Positions 1 through 7,484 of a DNA stretch of 19,467 nucleotides are shown here, one piece after another; positions within the stretch are counted from its first letter, which is position 1, and every line of letters begins with the position of its first letter. The notes beneath the pieces were generated by a model that saw only the letters and a list, made by a program, of their open reading frames with translations, was not told where the DNA came from and did not search any database. Both the position numbers and the translations under genes were made by a program. Source of the DNA: Desulfobulbaceae bacterium (GTDB taxonomy: Bacteria > Desulfobacterota > Desulfobulbia > Desulfobulbales > Desulfobulbaceae); assembly GCA_030633145.1 (NCBI GenBank), contig DAOVTM010000013.1, positions 1 to 19,467 of the forward strand, read 5' to 3'.

Positions 1-1
1 A

Positions 2-343
2 AGGAGCGGCAGAAAAGATAAAAAAATATGGGAAGATCATTTAGCATATCTTGCTGGCCTTAAGGGATATTTAGAGCAACTATCTGAACCCACGATAGTT
101 GTTGGGGATTACAACCAGTGTATTCCTAAAAAAAATAGTACTAAAATTGCGTTTGAGTTATTAATGTCAACTTTTCAAAATTATAAAATTCAGTCACAGG
201 ACGTGATACTTCCCATTGAAAAGCAAGCAATTGATCATATTTCAACGCAAGGCGTTGACAAAACACTAACAATAAACTCCATTGATAACGTTCAATATGG
301 AGTTCGATTATCTGATCATTTTGGATTAATCGTTAATTGGTAA
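2..343 (+). CDS. Endonuclease/exonuclease/phosphatase (EEP) family protein, C-terminal part (5' end outside window)
   Basis: An open frame runs in from the left edge and ends at TAA 341-343, giving 113 residues with no start inside the window. The EEP-superfamily C-terminal signatures are visible: a GDYN motif (the family GD[FL]N, Asp/Asn binding metal and phosphate) in TIVVGDYNQ, an IDHI segment, and a terminal SDHFGLIV motif carrying the catalytic Asp-His pair. The family covers Mg-dependent nucleases and phosphoesterases. Which substrate this one cleaves cannot be told from the fragment. The gene is AT-rich compared with der and everything after it. The family call is fairly secure; the role is unknown. 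Confidence 0.75.
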   Translation, partial: RSGRKDKKIWEDHLAYLAGLKGYLEQLSEPTIVVGDYNQCIPKKNSTKIAFELLMSTFQNYKIQSQDVILPIEKQAIDHISTQGVDKTLTINSIDNVQYGVRLSDHFGLIVNW

Positions 344-433
344 AAAAATATTGTTCATGCAGTAAGGAAAGAAATCTTTGAAGTCAAAGGTTATGAAACA
401 AATTTAGCCATCTGACATTGTGGTAAAAAAATA
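338..433. repeat. Pair of short direct repeats after the EEP gene
   Basis: TGGTAAAAAAATA occurs at 338-350 and again at 421-433, each followed by GTTCAT (after an extra TT in the first copy). The first copy overlaps the stop codon of the EEP gene. The two copies lie 83 bp apart in an AT-rich stretch. They may mark a small duplication or insertion junction, or be chance in low-complexity DNA. Confidence 0.4.
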
Positions 434-500
434 GTTCATTGGAGAACTTAAATAATTTGCTAACAAAACGTTATGTGTAAATGAAAAAAGGAACCTCAAA

Positions 501-1025
501 TTGAATAAATTTTTTTCTTTGTTAGCTTTGATTGTTATCATAAGTATCCCAAATTTAGTATTTGCAAATGATGATTTAAAAATTTTCCTATCAAAAGAAG
601 ATCCTGATGGAATCAAATATGCATTCTCTTTGCCAGAGAATCGTCAGATTGAATTAGCACATCTTCTATTAAATGATGAAAATGGTATTATTGTTTACCG
701 AGGTAGTCAGTTGCTCATCAAAAATGGCAGAGAGCAAGAATCTTTTTCGGCATTAGCCAGAATCATTGTTGAAGGAAAAGGCAACACGCACTTGAAAGGT
801 CGGTTGGGATACGATTGGGTTCACAGCGATGATAGCACACTGTTCCAAAGAATGATGATAGGTATTATGGGGAGCATGAATGCAAATTATTCATCATATC
901 AACCATCAGAACAGGAAATTAGTTTGTCCTTTTTCCAAAGAATGGGGTATCAGGGGAATTATAACAAAGGAGCTATTGAAGCACATATAGAGACTCTGCG
1001 CAGTAAAGTTAAACAAGTGCCATAA
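501..1025 (+). CDS. Unrecognised secreted (periplasmic) protein, 174 aa
   Basis: The frame starts at TTG 501 with AAAGGAA 8-9 nt upstream. This start gives a textbook signal peptide: MNK, a hydrophobic core of about 15 residues (residues 4-20), then VFA before NDD, so cleavage is likely after about residue 22. The mature part is about 150 residues, mostly predicted helical, with no cysteines. A stretch such as IELAHLLLNDENGIIVYRGS vaguely resembles a HEAT-type helical repeat, but I do not recognise a family. It lies in the same AT-rich block as the EEP fragment and is not obviously in an operon with der. Export is well supported; the function is unknown. Confidence 0.7.
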   Translation: MNKFFSLLALIVIISIPNLVFANDDLKIFLSKEDPDGIKYAFSLPENRQIELAHLLLNDENGIIVYRGSQLLIKNGREQESFSALARIIVEGKGNTHLKGRLGYDWVHSDDSTLFQRMMIGIMGSMNANYSSYQPSEQEISLSFFQRMGYQGNYNKGAIEAHIETLRSKVKQVP

Positions 1026-1125
1026 TGATTAATCGCATAATATCACATAATAAATTTATTGACCCAATAATACCAATAGCTCTGCTGGTCAGGCGTGTAA
1101 CCTCCTTTTCACTGGTTCCTACTGA

Positions 1126-1329
1126 CGGAGTCTCGCAGGCTCGCTTGCCTTCAGCGTGGAAATCAATCCCAATATTACCTTGAAGCTGGATGAAAAAAGA
1201 GAGATAATCGGCATTGAAATACTGGAGATCAGTAAGTATATTCGAGACTCTATACTTGAAACTGCGCAGGCAAAATTGATGGGTATGGAATATAATATGA
1301 AAACTACTGACCATGCTCTTACACGTTAA
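1126..1329 (+). pseudogene. DUF2283-type protein remnant lacking its N-terminus
   Basis: In the otherwise gene-less stretch 1026-1346 one frame is open from just after TGA 1123-1125 to TAA 1327-1329. From GTG 1156 it reads VEINPNITLKLDEKREIIGI and then EILEISKYI. This matches the C-terminal half of DUF2283 proteins, whose hallmark is a Leu-Asp-x-x-x-x-hydrophobic-Gly-Ile-Glu-Ile-Leu segment. The usual N-terminal strands (Tyr-Asp...Asp-Ala-hydrophobic-Tyr-Ile) are missing. The DNA before it (about 1090-1155) is unrelated, translates to RSLALRSLAFS in this frame, and may be a decayed repeat. There is no convincing ribosome binding site for the GTG. DUF2283 proteins are small and often encoded near toxin-antitoxin genes; no partner is seen here. 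I read it as a truncated gene. Confidence 0.55.
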
Positions 1330-1346
1330 GGAGCTTATACAATACC

Positions 1347-2699
1347 TTGCAATCTAATTCCCAGCCCCTGGTAGCCCTGATTGGTCGTCCCAATGTGGGC
1401 AAATCAACCCTCTTCAACCGGATCACCCGCAGCCGTGATGCCATTGTTGATCCCACTCCCGGCGTGACCCGTGACCGCCATTATGCCCGTGTAAACTGGG
1501 AAGAACACCCCTTTATCCTGGTGGATACCGGCGGCATTGATGATGGAACCGGCAATCTTGACGATCATTTTAGTGAGCATATCCGCCACCAGGCAATGCA
1601 GGCTATTGAAGAGGCGGATGTTATTCTTTTCCTCATGGACGGCAGGCAGGGGGTTGCCCCCAGTGATTTTGAGATTGTTGATCTCCTGCGGCGCACGGAA
1701 AAACAGGTTTTCTATGTGGTCAACAAGATTGATGCCCCGGATCTGGAGATTGAGCTGCTGACCCCGTTCTGGGAACTGGGAGTAGATAACTTATGGGCTC
1801 TGTCTGCTGATCATAGTTACGGTTTTGCCACCCTGATGAACGGACTGACTGCTGAGCTGAAACAGGTAGATGCCCCAATTGAGCTGCCGGAAAACACCAT
1901 CCGGATGGCCTTTTTCGGGCGGCCTAATGTGGGCAAATCCTCCATGATCAATGCGATTATGGGGCAGGAGCGGATGGTGGTCTCTCCCGTCTCCGGTACT
2001 ACCAGGGATTCCGTGGACACCTTGCTTTCCAGGGATACCCATAACTACCTGCTCATTGATACTGCCGGGATCCGCCGTAAGGGCAAGACCACAGACAAGC
2101 TGGAAAAATTCTCCATCCTCAAGGCTCTCAAGGCTCTAGGTCGCTGCGATATCGCCATGGTTCTCATTGATGCGGAAGAGGGCATCACCGAGCAGGATAC
2201 CAAGATCATCGGCTATACCCAGGATCATGGCCGAGCCCTGTTGATTCTGATCAATAAATGGGATCTGATCGCTGATGATAAGAAAAAGAAAGACTGGCTT
2301 TTGGAAGAGGTTCGCCTGGCAACCAATTTTATTCCTTTTGCTCCGGTTCTTCGTGTTTCAGCCAAGACCGGTTACGGGATTAAACGAATCTTTCCGCAAG
2401 TGGGCAAGATGTACCGCCAGTTTAATCAGCGTTTCCCGACCTCCAGTCTCAACCGGTTGCTGGAAGCGGCAGTCAATCACCACGAGCCGCCCATGTATCG
2501 CGGACGCAGGCTCAAGCTGTACTATACAGCCCAGGTAGATACTGCGCCGCCCTCCTTTGCTGTTGTTGCCAACTTTCCCAAGGGAATCCACTTTTCCTAT
2601 CAGCGTTTTCTGAAAAACCGCTTCCGGGAGGGGTTGGGTCTGCACCAGGTTCCTGTCCGCCTGTTTTTCCGGGAACGGAGCGGCAGATCCAAGCGTTGA
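1347..2699 (+). CDS. der: Ribosome biogenesis GTPase Der (EngA)
   Basis: This is the double GTPase needed for late assembly of the 50S ribosomal subunit. Two tandem G domains are visible. The first has the P-loop GRPNVGKS at residues 13-20, a DTGG switch II motif and NKID. The second has GRPNVGKS at 191-198, DTAGIRRKGK and NKWD. The last ~95 residues form the KH-like domain typical of Der, ending in a basic tail (ERSGRSKR). The length of 450 aa is normal for the family. The start is TTG 1347; the AAGGAG at 1328-1333 lies 13 nt upstream, longer than ideal, and no closer ATG or GTG precedes the P-loop. Base composition changes sharply here relative to the AT-rich DNA upstream. Confidence 0.97.
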   Translation: MQSNSQPLVALIGRPNVGKSTLFNRITRSRDAIVDPTPGVTRDRHYARVNWEEHPFILVDTGGIDDGTGNLDDHFSEHIRHQAMQAIEEADVILFLMDGRQGVAPSDFEIVDLLRRTEKQVFYVVNKIDAPDLEIELLTPFWELGVDNLWALSADHSYGFATLMNGLTAELKQVDAPIELPENTIRMAFFGRPNVGKSSMINAIMGQERMVVSPVSGTTRDSVDTLLSRDTHNYLLIDTAGIRRKGKTTDKLEKFSILKALKALGRCDIAMVLIDAEEGITEQDTKIIGYTQDHGRALLILINKWDLIADDKKKKDWLLEEVRLATNFIPFAPVLRVSAKTGYGIKRIFPQVGKMYRQFNQRFPTSSLNRLLEAAVNHHEPPMYRGRRLKLYYTAQVDTAPPSFAVVANFPKGIHFSYQRFLKNRFREGLGLHQVPVRLFFRERSGRSKR

Positions 2700-2764
2700 T
2701 TACTGTTCATCCTCAGGCGGTGTACAGGAATTTTGATAATTTGAGATAAAAATAACAGGTTAGC

Positions 2765-2793
2765 TTGCAAAACAATAATCAAACGGCTAATAT
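2765..2793 (+). promoter_or_regulatory. Sigma70-type promoter of the omptin gene
   Basis: TTGCAA (2765-2770) is separated by exactly 17 nt from TAATAT (2788-2793). Each hexamer is close to the consensus TTGACA and TATAAT. Transcription would start near 2800, leaving a leader of about 105 nt before the omptin start at 2907. The promoter sits in the 207-nt gap after der, so the omptin gene is likely transcribed independently. Confidence 0.6.
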
Positions 2794-2841
2794 ATTGTGT
2801 TAGCTCCTGCGTTTCACCGTGGAAGCAAGCATTGTAAAGAT

Positions 2842-2862
2842 CAATTAAAGAGCAATTAAAGA
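2842..2862. repeat. Tandem 10-nt direct repeat in the omptin leader
   Basis: CAATTAAAGA is repeated at 2842-2851 and 2853-2862, a period of 11 nt, or about one helical turn. It lies downstream of the predicted transcription start and 44 nt before the omptin start codon. Half-sites spaced one turn apart could bind a regulator, but this is speculative. Confidence 0.4.
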
Positions 2863-2906
2863 TCATTTTATGGAGTAGTCATCCAGAACATAAGGGGGAA
2901 AATTCA

Positions 2907-3881
2907 ATGAAATACACCTGTATAGGCAAGGCAGCAGCACTCACGCTTGGATTGATCAGTTCAGGATTGTTGTTCAATGCGAACGAGGCTGGAGCAGAGG
3001 TCGGAATGGCTGATGACCACCCCATCGGCTTTTATTTTGATATCGGGGTTGAGACCATGAGTGGCGATACAACCTATGCCATTGGCGGGGATATAATGTA
3101 CGGTGATGGCAGTTTCGAGTCGGTTCATTTTCCCATCAGCGAGCTTGCCTGGCCCATGGATATCTGGCTGACCAGGTTTGACGCAGGTCTGACCTTCGGC
3201 TCTGCCTTCCGTTTTAATGGTACCGTAAAGACAAATATCAGTGAGCCGGATGATCCTATGGTTGACAAGGACTGGCTTACCCTGGGTTCTCCTGGTCAAC
3301 TTGATGTCTATTCCGATTCCGCTATCACAAGTTTTGATGCCTTTATCTTTGATATTGATGCCGAGTGGGTATTTTATGAGGCCAAACCCATACAGTTCTA
3401 TACCGGAGTCGGGTATATGTATCAGAACTTTGACTACCAGGCTCAGCTGATCCAGCAGTTTTCCCCTTCCGGGCGGGATGGTTATTATTATGAGGGAGAT
3501 GGAACCATAGGAATTACCTATGACATTACCTATGATATGTTCTACTTCCTGATCGGTTCCGACTTTCAGATCACGCCCCAGATTTCTCTGTCAGGGATGA
3601 TCTCTTATTCTCCCTTTGTCGGTGCTGAGGATGAAGATCATCACCTGTTGCGGGACAAGGTCTCCCGAGGCGATATGGACGGCTCCGCCTTCATGCTGGA
3701 TCTATCTGGCAGGTACAATTTCCTCCCAACCTGGTATTTGGAGGCTGGTTTTCAGTACACCTCCATCGAGGTTGACGGTACACAGCGGCAGACTCTTGAG
3801 GGGATAGCCCTGGGACAGATCTATATGGAGTCGGAAACCTCCCAGACTTCCGGTTACATGACAGTCGGCTTCAGTTTTTAA
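2907..3881 (+). CDS. Omptin-family outer-membrane protease
   Basis: The 324-aa protein starts at ATG 2907 behind AAGGGGG. It has a signal peptide (KAAALTLGLISSGLLF core, cleavage probably near AGA/EVG) and ends in a barrel-type terminal Phe (VGFSF). I compared it from memory with OmpT. The segment MVDKDW (D120, D122) matches the OmpT MVDQDWMD site containing catalytic Asp83 and Asp85. The segment SYSPFVGAEDEDHH (D244, H246) matches OmpT YSGWVESSDNDEHY containing Asp210 and His212. The following RDKV corresponds to OmpT RSKV. All four catalytic residues of this barrel protease family (PF01278) therefore appear present. Omptins cleave peptides at the cell surface, typically next to basic residues, and require LPS. 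Substrates here are unknown. It is a single-gene unit with its own promoter and a hairpin after it. Confidence 0.82.
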   Translation: MKYTCIGKAAALTLGLISSGLLFNANEAGAEVGMADDHPIGFYFDIGVETMSGDTTYAIGGDIMYGDGSFESVHFPISELAWPMDIWLTRFDAGLTFGSAFRFNGTVKTNISEPDDPMVDKDWLTLGSPGQLDVYSDSAITSFDAFIFDIDAEWVFYEAKPIQFYTGVGYMYQNFDYQAQLIQQFSPSGRDGYYYEGDGTIGITYDITYDMFYFLIGSDFQITPQISLSGMISYSPFVGAEDEDHHLLRDKVSRGDMDGSAFMLDLSGRYNFLPTWYLEAGFQYTSIEVDGTQRQTLEGIALGQIYMESETSQTSGYMTVGFSF

Positions 3882-3902
3882 TATAATTGAGCTGTAACCG
3901 CC

Positions 3903-3940
3903 CTTTTCGATTTCCGCACTCAGGTGCGGCAATCGGAAAG
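3903..3940 (+). terminator. Long hairpin after the omptin gene (terminator-like)
   Basis: Left arm 3903-3919 pairs with right arm 3924-3940 around a TCAG loop. There are 16 pairs including one G-U and one internal T-C mismatch; the core is CCGCAC/GTGCGG. It lies between the omptin stop (3881) and the phosphatase start (3973). No strong T-run follows the right arm, so it may act as a weak terminator or as an RNA-stabilising 3' structure. Confidence 0.6.
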
Positions 3941-3972
3941 AGCCAGCCTGTTTATTTGCAGAGTATATTCCC

Positions 3973-6045
3973 ATGCTGACCACCTTCCGTGCCCAGATAC
4001 TCTTCTTTATCACCCTTATAATATTGATCACTGCGATCACTATTATGTACTTTACCCACCGTGATGTGGGCAGAGCCATTCTTGACCGGGAAGAGGCCTC
4101 CATAGAAAATATTTCCCATTTTATTCAGCTCAGTATCAGAAATGAATACGATCAACTGCTCTATTCCAAGGTTGATGCAATTCGTCATTTAAAGACAAAA
4201 CTCAAGTCCTTAACCAGCCTGGCCATAGCCATGCACCAGGCACAGGCGGCAGATCTGTTGCAGGAGATTGAGCAGAAGAAAGAGGTCAGTGGTGCTGCCC
4301 ACTCTGATGCCATTCAGAAAATAGCGTCAGAGTGGTTCCACTCTTCTCTCCTTGACCACGAGGTCAGCTGGCTGCTCTACGACAAAAACGGCCAGGCATT
4401 GCTCTCCTCCCATCCACTGCTCAACAGCAGTTCCATTACCTCCTTTGTGGATATGAAGGGCAGGAGCCTGGCGCAGCAGTTAACTGTTTCCTCACTGAGC
4501 AGAACAGGTGAATATGCCGTGTTCCAGCTTGCCAGGGCAAGAGATAATAACCAGGGGGTATGGAAGCTGGGCTATTTCATGCCCTTAAAAAAATGGAATG
4601 TCACCTTGGCGGCAATTGCGGATGTCAGCTCCCTGCTTAAAGAAGAGGAAAAGAGTATCCGGCGGATCATCAGAAATATGCAGCATGACTTTACGGATCT
4701 GATCATTGCTCAATCAGGTTTTGTTCTGGTCTTTGACTCCAGTAAACAGATCCTTGTATCCCCGGATAAGGAGACTACTGCGTACCTGGCTTCCGCTGTC
4801 AATCCGCAGTCCGGCCAGAGCTATCTTGACTCCTTCATGGACACGGCTCGCAAGGATGAAAGCATCACTTATCCCTATATGTCCCTTAACAGACAGAAGA
4901 ACGGGCTGGGGCAGAAGTATGCGGTTTATACGACCTGGTTTCGGGGGTTTGACTGGTACATCTCCATTGTTCTGCCAGTGGCTGAGATTCAGGGGCCTGG
5001 AAATAAGCTGATAGCCCGGCAGAGTTACATCATCGCTGGCATCTTCTTCTTCAGCCTGTTGCTCTGTGTTGTTCTGGTGGCAAGGATATCCCGTCCCTTA
5101 CAGATTCTGACAGAACAGATTAAGCAGCTCCCCTCCCATGATTTCAGCAAAGGGGACAGTAAAGCCCTGCTGGCCATGCTGCCTGTTGCCGTTAATAATG
5201 AGGCTGGCCGTCTTGCCCGTGCCTTTGGCTTCATGATTACGGAATTACAGGCTAATATTAAAAAACTCGTGGCAACAACCGCCCGCAATGAACGGATGGA
5301 GAGTGAGTTAAATGTTGCCAGAGATATCCAGCTGGGTACCCTGCCCACCAATTTTACCTTTACGCCGGAGCATGAAGAGATTGATCTCTACGCCTACCTG
5401 ATACCGGCGCGGGAGGTGGGCGGTGACCTGTATGATTTTTTCTTTATTGACGATGAGCATCTCTGTTTTACCCTGGGAGATGTCTCGGATAAGGGGGTAC
5501 CTGCTGCCCTGTTTATGGTCATAACCAAGGTGCTGGTCAAACATGGTGCGCGGGGAAACCCATCGCCCGCAGATATGATGACCCGGATAAACGAGATTCT
5601 CTGTGAGGATAATCCCGGAGCCATGTTTGTCACCCTGATCATCGGTATCCTTAATGTCAAAACCGGTGTTCTGCGCTATGCCAATGGGGGGCATAATCCG
5701 CCGATTTTCACAGATGCCCGTAACCGTTCATCCTACCGGGATACTTTGAGCGGACCCATTGTCGGGGCAATGGAGGGGTTGGAGTATGAGGAGATCTCCC
5801 TGACCATGGAGCCTGGTGCGTCGTTATTTCTTTATACCGACGGGGTGACCGAGGCTATGAACTCAGACATGGAACTTTTTTCTGACAGCAGGCTGCTCAG
5901 TGATTATTCTGCTCTGGCTGATCAGCCGGTGCAGGAGGTCGTGTCCGGAATTCTGGAGCATGTAAAGGAACATGCCGGTGCTGCCCCCCAATCCGATGAT
6001 ATTGCAATGATGATGCTCAGATTGAAGGCATCAGGAGTCACCTGA
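3973..6045 (+). CDS. Membrane sensor PP2C phosphatase (SpoIIE/RsbU type) with periplasmic sensor region and HAMP
   Basis: The 690-aa protein has one N-terminal membrane segment (about residues 8-28), then about 320 periplasmic residues of the size and layout of a double-Cache sensor. A second membrane segment (about 352-370) is followed by a HAMP linker (about 371-430) and a coiled linker with the typical MESELNVARDIQLGTLP. The PP2C/SpoIIE phosphatase domain follows. Metal-binding motifs are intact: GGDLYD (483-488), GDVSDKG (502-508), NGGHNPP (571-577) and YTDGVTEA (621-628). Such enzymes dephosphorylate anti-sigma-factor antagonists (STAS proteins) and so turn an outside signal into a change in sigma factor or second-messenger control. 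No STAS or anti-sigma gene is in the window. The stop codon abuts the start of the next gene, implying translational coupling. Confidence 0.9.
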   Translation: MLTTFRAQILFFITLIILITAITIMYFTHRDVGRAILDREEASIENISHFIQLSIRNEYDQLLYSKVDAIRHLKTKLKSLTSLAIAMHQAQAADLLQEIEQKKEVSGAAHSDAIQKIASEWFHSSLLDHEVSWLLYDKNGQALLSSHPLLNSSSITSFVDMKGRSLAQQLTVSSLSRTGEYAVFQLARARDNNQGVWKLGYFMPLKKWNVTLAAIADVSSLLKEEEKSIRRIIRNMQHDFTDLIIAQSGFVLVFDSSKQILVSPDKETTAYLASAVNPQSGQSYLDSFMDTARKDESITYPYMSLNRQKNGLGQKYAVYTTWFRGFDWYISIVLPVAEIQGPGNKLIARQSYIIAGIFFFSLLLCVVLVARISRPLQILTEQIKQLPSHDFSKGDSKALLAMLPVAVNNEAGRLARAFGFMITELQANIKKLVATTARNERMESELNVARDIQLGTLPTNFTFTPEHEEIDLYAYLIPAREVGGDLYDFFFIDDEHLCFTLGDVSDKGVPAALFMVITKVLVKHGARGNPSPADMMTRINEILCEDNPGAMFVTLIIGILNVKTGVLRYANGGHNPPIFTDARNRSSYRDTLSGPIVGAMEGLEYEEISLTMEPGASLFLYTDGVTEAMNSDMELFSDSRLLSDYSALADQPVQEVVSGILEHVKEHAGAAPQSDDIAMMMLRLKASGVT

Positions 6046-7233
6046 ATGGCATATACTGATACCAGACGATGGCGGATTTTTATCGTTATCCTTGTGTTCG
6101 TCCTGTTCCTTTTGCCGGGGGTGAACCAGGCAGATGATGGTACACCGACGACTAACCAGGGAAAGAAGTGGCGGGTCGGCTACCTCCAGGGCGGGGCGTA
6201 TGTGGACTACCCTGACCAACTTCGAGCCCTGCTCACGGGGTTGATGCAGATGGGCTGGATGGAACCTGCTGAATTGCCTGAACAGCCGGAATCCATTGAA
6301 ACCGATTATATCTGGCAGTGGTTGTCTGCCAGGAGCAGCAGTGACTTTATCGAGTTTGTTGGAGATGCCTACTGGAATAATGGATGGAAGCAGGAGACCA
6401 GAATACGAAATCAGGGTGCAATTATTGAACGACTCAACAGGGGTGATCTTGATATGATCATTGCCATGGGAACCTGGGCCGGTCAGGATCTGGCCAATGA
6501 TAGCCATAGTGTACCAACCATGGTTATGTCCACCAGTAACCCGGTTGAATCAGGTATCATCGACAGCGCAGCAGATTCCGGTCGATCCCATATTCACGCC
6601 AAGGTTGATCCGCTTCGTTACATCAGACAGCTGGAACTCTTCCATGATATTATTGACTTTCAGGTTTTGGGGGTGGTCTATGAAGACACTGTGGAGGGGA
6701 GAACTTACAGTGCCTTAAGCGATATTGAGACCGTGGCCGGGCAGCAGGGATTTTCCATTAAGACCTGTGAGGCTCCCCATTCAGGTGTGAGCGAGCGTGT
6801 TGCCGCGCAAGGGGTGGCTCAGTGTCACCGACAGCTGGCACCGGAGATCGATGCCCTGTATATAACCACCCACCACGGTATTGACAAAAAATACATGACC
6901 GAGTTGATGGAACCCCTGCTCCAGTATAAAGTACCTACCTGGTCTCAGAGAGGGGCCGAAGAGGTGGAGTATGGTGCCTTGATGAGTTCTGCCCGGGCGG
7001 ATTTTCTCGATGTCGGTATGTTCCAGGCTCGGGTGATGGCCGCAATAATGCATGGAGTCCTGCCAGGGGAAATTCCCCAGATATATCATGAGCCAAAGGA
7101 GACCATTGCCTTTAATCTCAAAACTGCGCAGATTATTGAATTTAATCCCGGTCTTGATCTGCTTGCGGCCGCTGATCAGATCTACGAAGAGATCAAAAAA
7201 TATGTGAAACACCCAAAGGTTGAAAAACAGTAA
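6046..7233 (+). CDS. PF04392-type periplasmic substrate-binding protein
   Basis: The ATG at 6046 directly follows the TGA of the phosphatase gene. The first ~30 residues form a signal sequence or anchor (RRWRIFIVILVFVLFLLPG, possible cleavage at NQA/DD). The mature part has the layout of the ABC_sub_bind family: an initial strand WRVGYLQGG; LNRGDLDMIIAMGTWAGQDL; the hinge-region MVMSTSNPVESGI; LGVVYEDTVEGRTY; IDALYITTHHG; and a closing segment FNLKTAQIIEFN that matches the family's usual C-terminal 'N..TA..iG...P' region. Members bind small organic ligands such as amino acids. No ABC permease or ATPase gene is adjacent, and the gene is fused into one transcription unit with a periplasmic-sensing phosphatase. 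I infer that it presents a ligand to that sensor rather than feeding a transporter. The inserted DYIWQWLSARSSSDFIEFVG region (about 85-110) is unusual. Confidence 0.78.
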   Translation: MAYTDTRRWRIFIVILVFVLFLLPGVNQADDGTPTTNQGKKWRVGYLQGGAYVDYPDQLRALLTGLMQMGWMEPAELPEQPESIETDYIWQWLSARSSSDFIEFVGDAYWNNGWKQETRIRNQGAIIERLNRGDLDMIIAMGTWAGQDLANDSHSVPTMVMSTSNPVESGIIDSAADSGRSHIHAKVDPLRYIRQLELFHDIIDFQVLGVVYEDTVEGRTYSALSDIETVAGQQGFSIKTCEAPHSGVSERVAAQGVAQCHRQLAPEIDALYITTHHGIDKKYMTELMEPLLQYKVPTWSQRGAEEVEYGALMSSARADFLDVGMFQARVMAAIMHGVLPGEIPQIYHEPKETIAFNLKTAQIIEFNPGLDLLAAADQIYEEIKKYVKHPKVEKQ

Positions 7234-7267
7234 AATTAAGCTGATTTTATTGGCATCCTTCAATTGT

Positions 7268-7397
7268 TAGTTGACACTTTTTTCATCAAGTAATTTGTAC
7301 CGGTGCGTAAAACGCACCCTACATTGTTGTATAAACGGAACTTTGTAGGGTGCATTTTATGCACCAAAAGTGGTTACAACCTCGAAAGTGTCAACTA
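7268..7397. mobile_element. MITE-like element with TA flanks (IS630/Tc1-mariner type) and inner long palindrome
   Basis: Perfect 11-bp terminal inverted repeats, GTTGACACTTT at 7270-7280 and its complement at 7385-7395, are each flanked by TA (7268-7269 and 7396-7397). A TA target duplication is typical of IS630/Tc1-mariner transposition. Inside is a long inverted repeat: arm 7302-7323 pairs with 7344-7365 with only two wobble differences. Each arm contains its own small palindrome (GGTGCG...CGCACC) and a CCCTACA end, a motif I recall as a widespread dispersed bacterial repeat. The element has no coding capacity (126 bp). It fills most of the 251-nt gap between 7233 and 7485; the rest of that gap holds only weak promoter-like sequence (TTGCAC near 7401, TTTTAT 17 nt later). 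Confidence 0.7.
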
Positions 7398-7484
7398 CTT
7401 TTGCACCAATATGAAGGATGCCATTTTATTAAACAATTATACAAGACAGGTTCCGTTTGGAACCGTTCTGCAGGAGAGCTGTGC

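Noticed and set aside
459..477. CTAACAAAACGTTATGT resembles the ends of integron attC sites
   Set aside because: The two half-site-like motifs lie only a few bases apart, with no 50-130 nt imperfect palindrome between them, and no integrase or second attC site is visible.
1026..1200. Short frame from ATG 1025 reading through the gap after the secreted protein
   Set aside because: It has no ribosome binding site or family resemblance, and it runs through the disrupted sequence before the DUF2283 fragment.
7271..7304. TTGACA in the MITE end as a promoter reading into the downstream gene
   Set aside because: The hexamer 17 nt later (TTTGTA) is a poor -10, and the long hairpin that follows would hinder a transcript.
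7350..7484. Upstream extension of the 168-aa membrane protein to an ATG at 7350
   Set aside because: The extra 45 residues would be encoded partly by the MITE arm; ATG 7485 has a good CAGGAG at the right distance.
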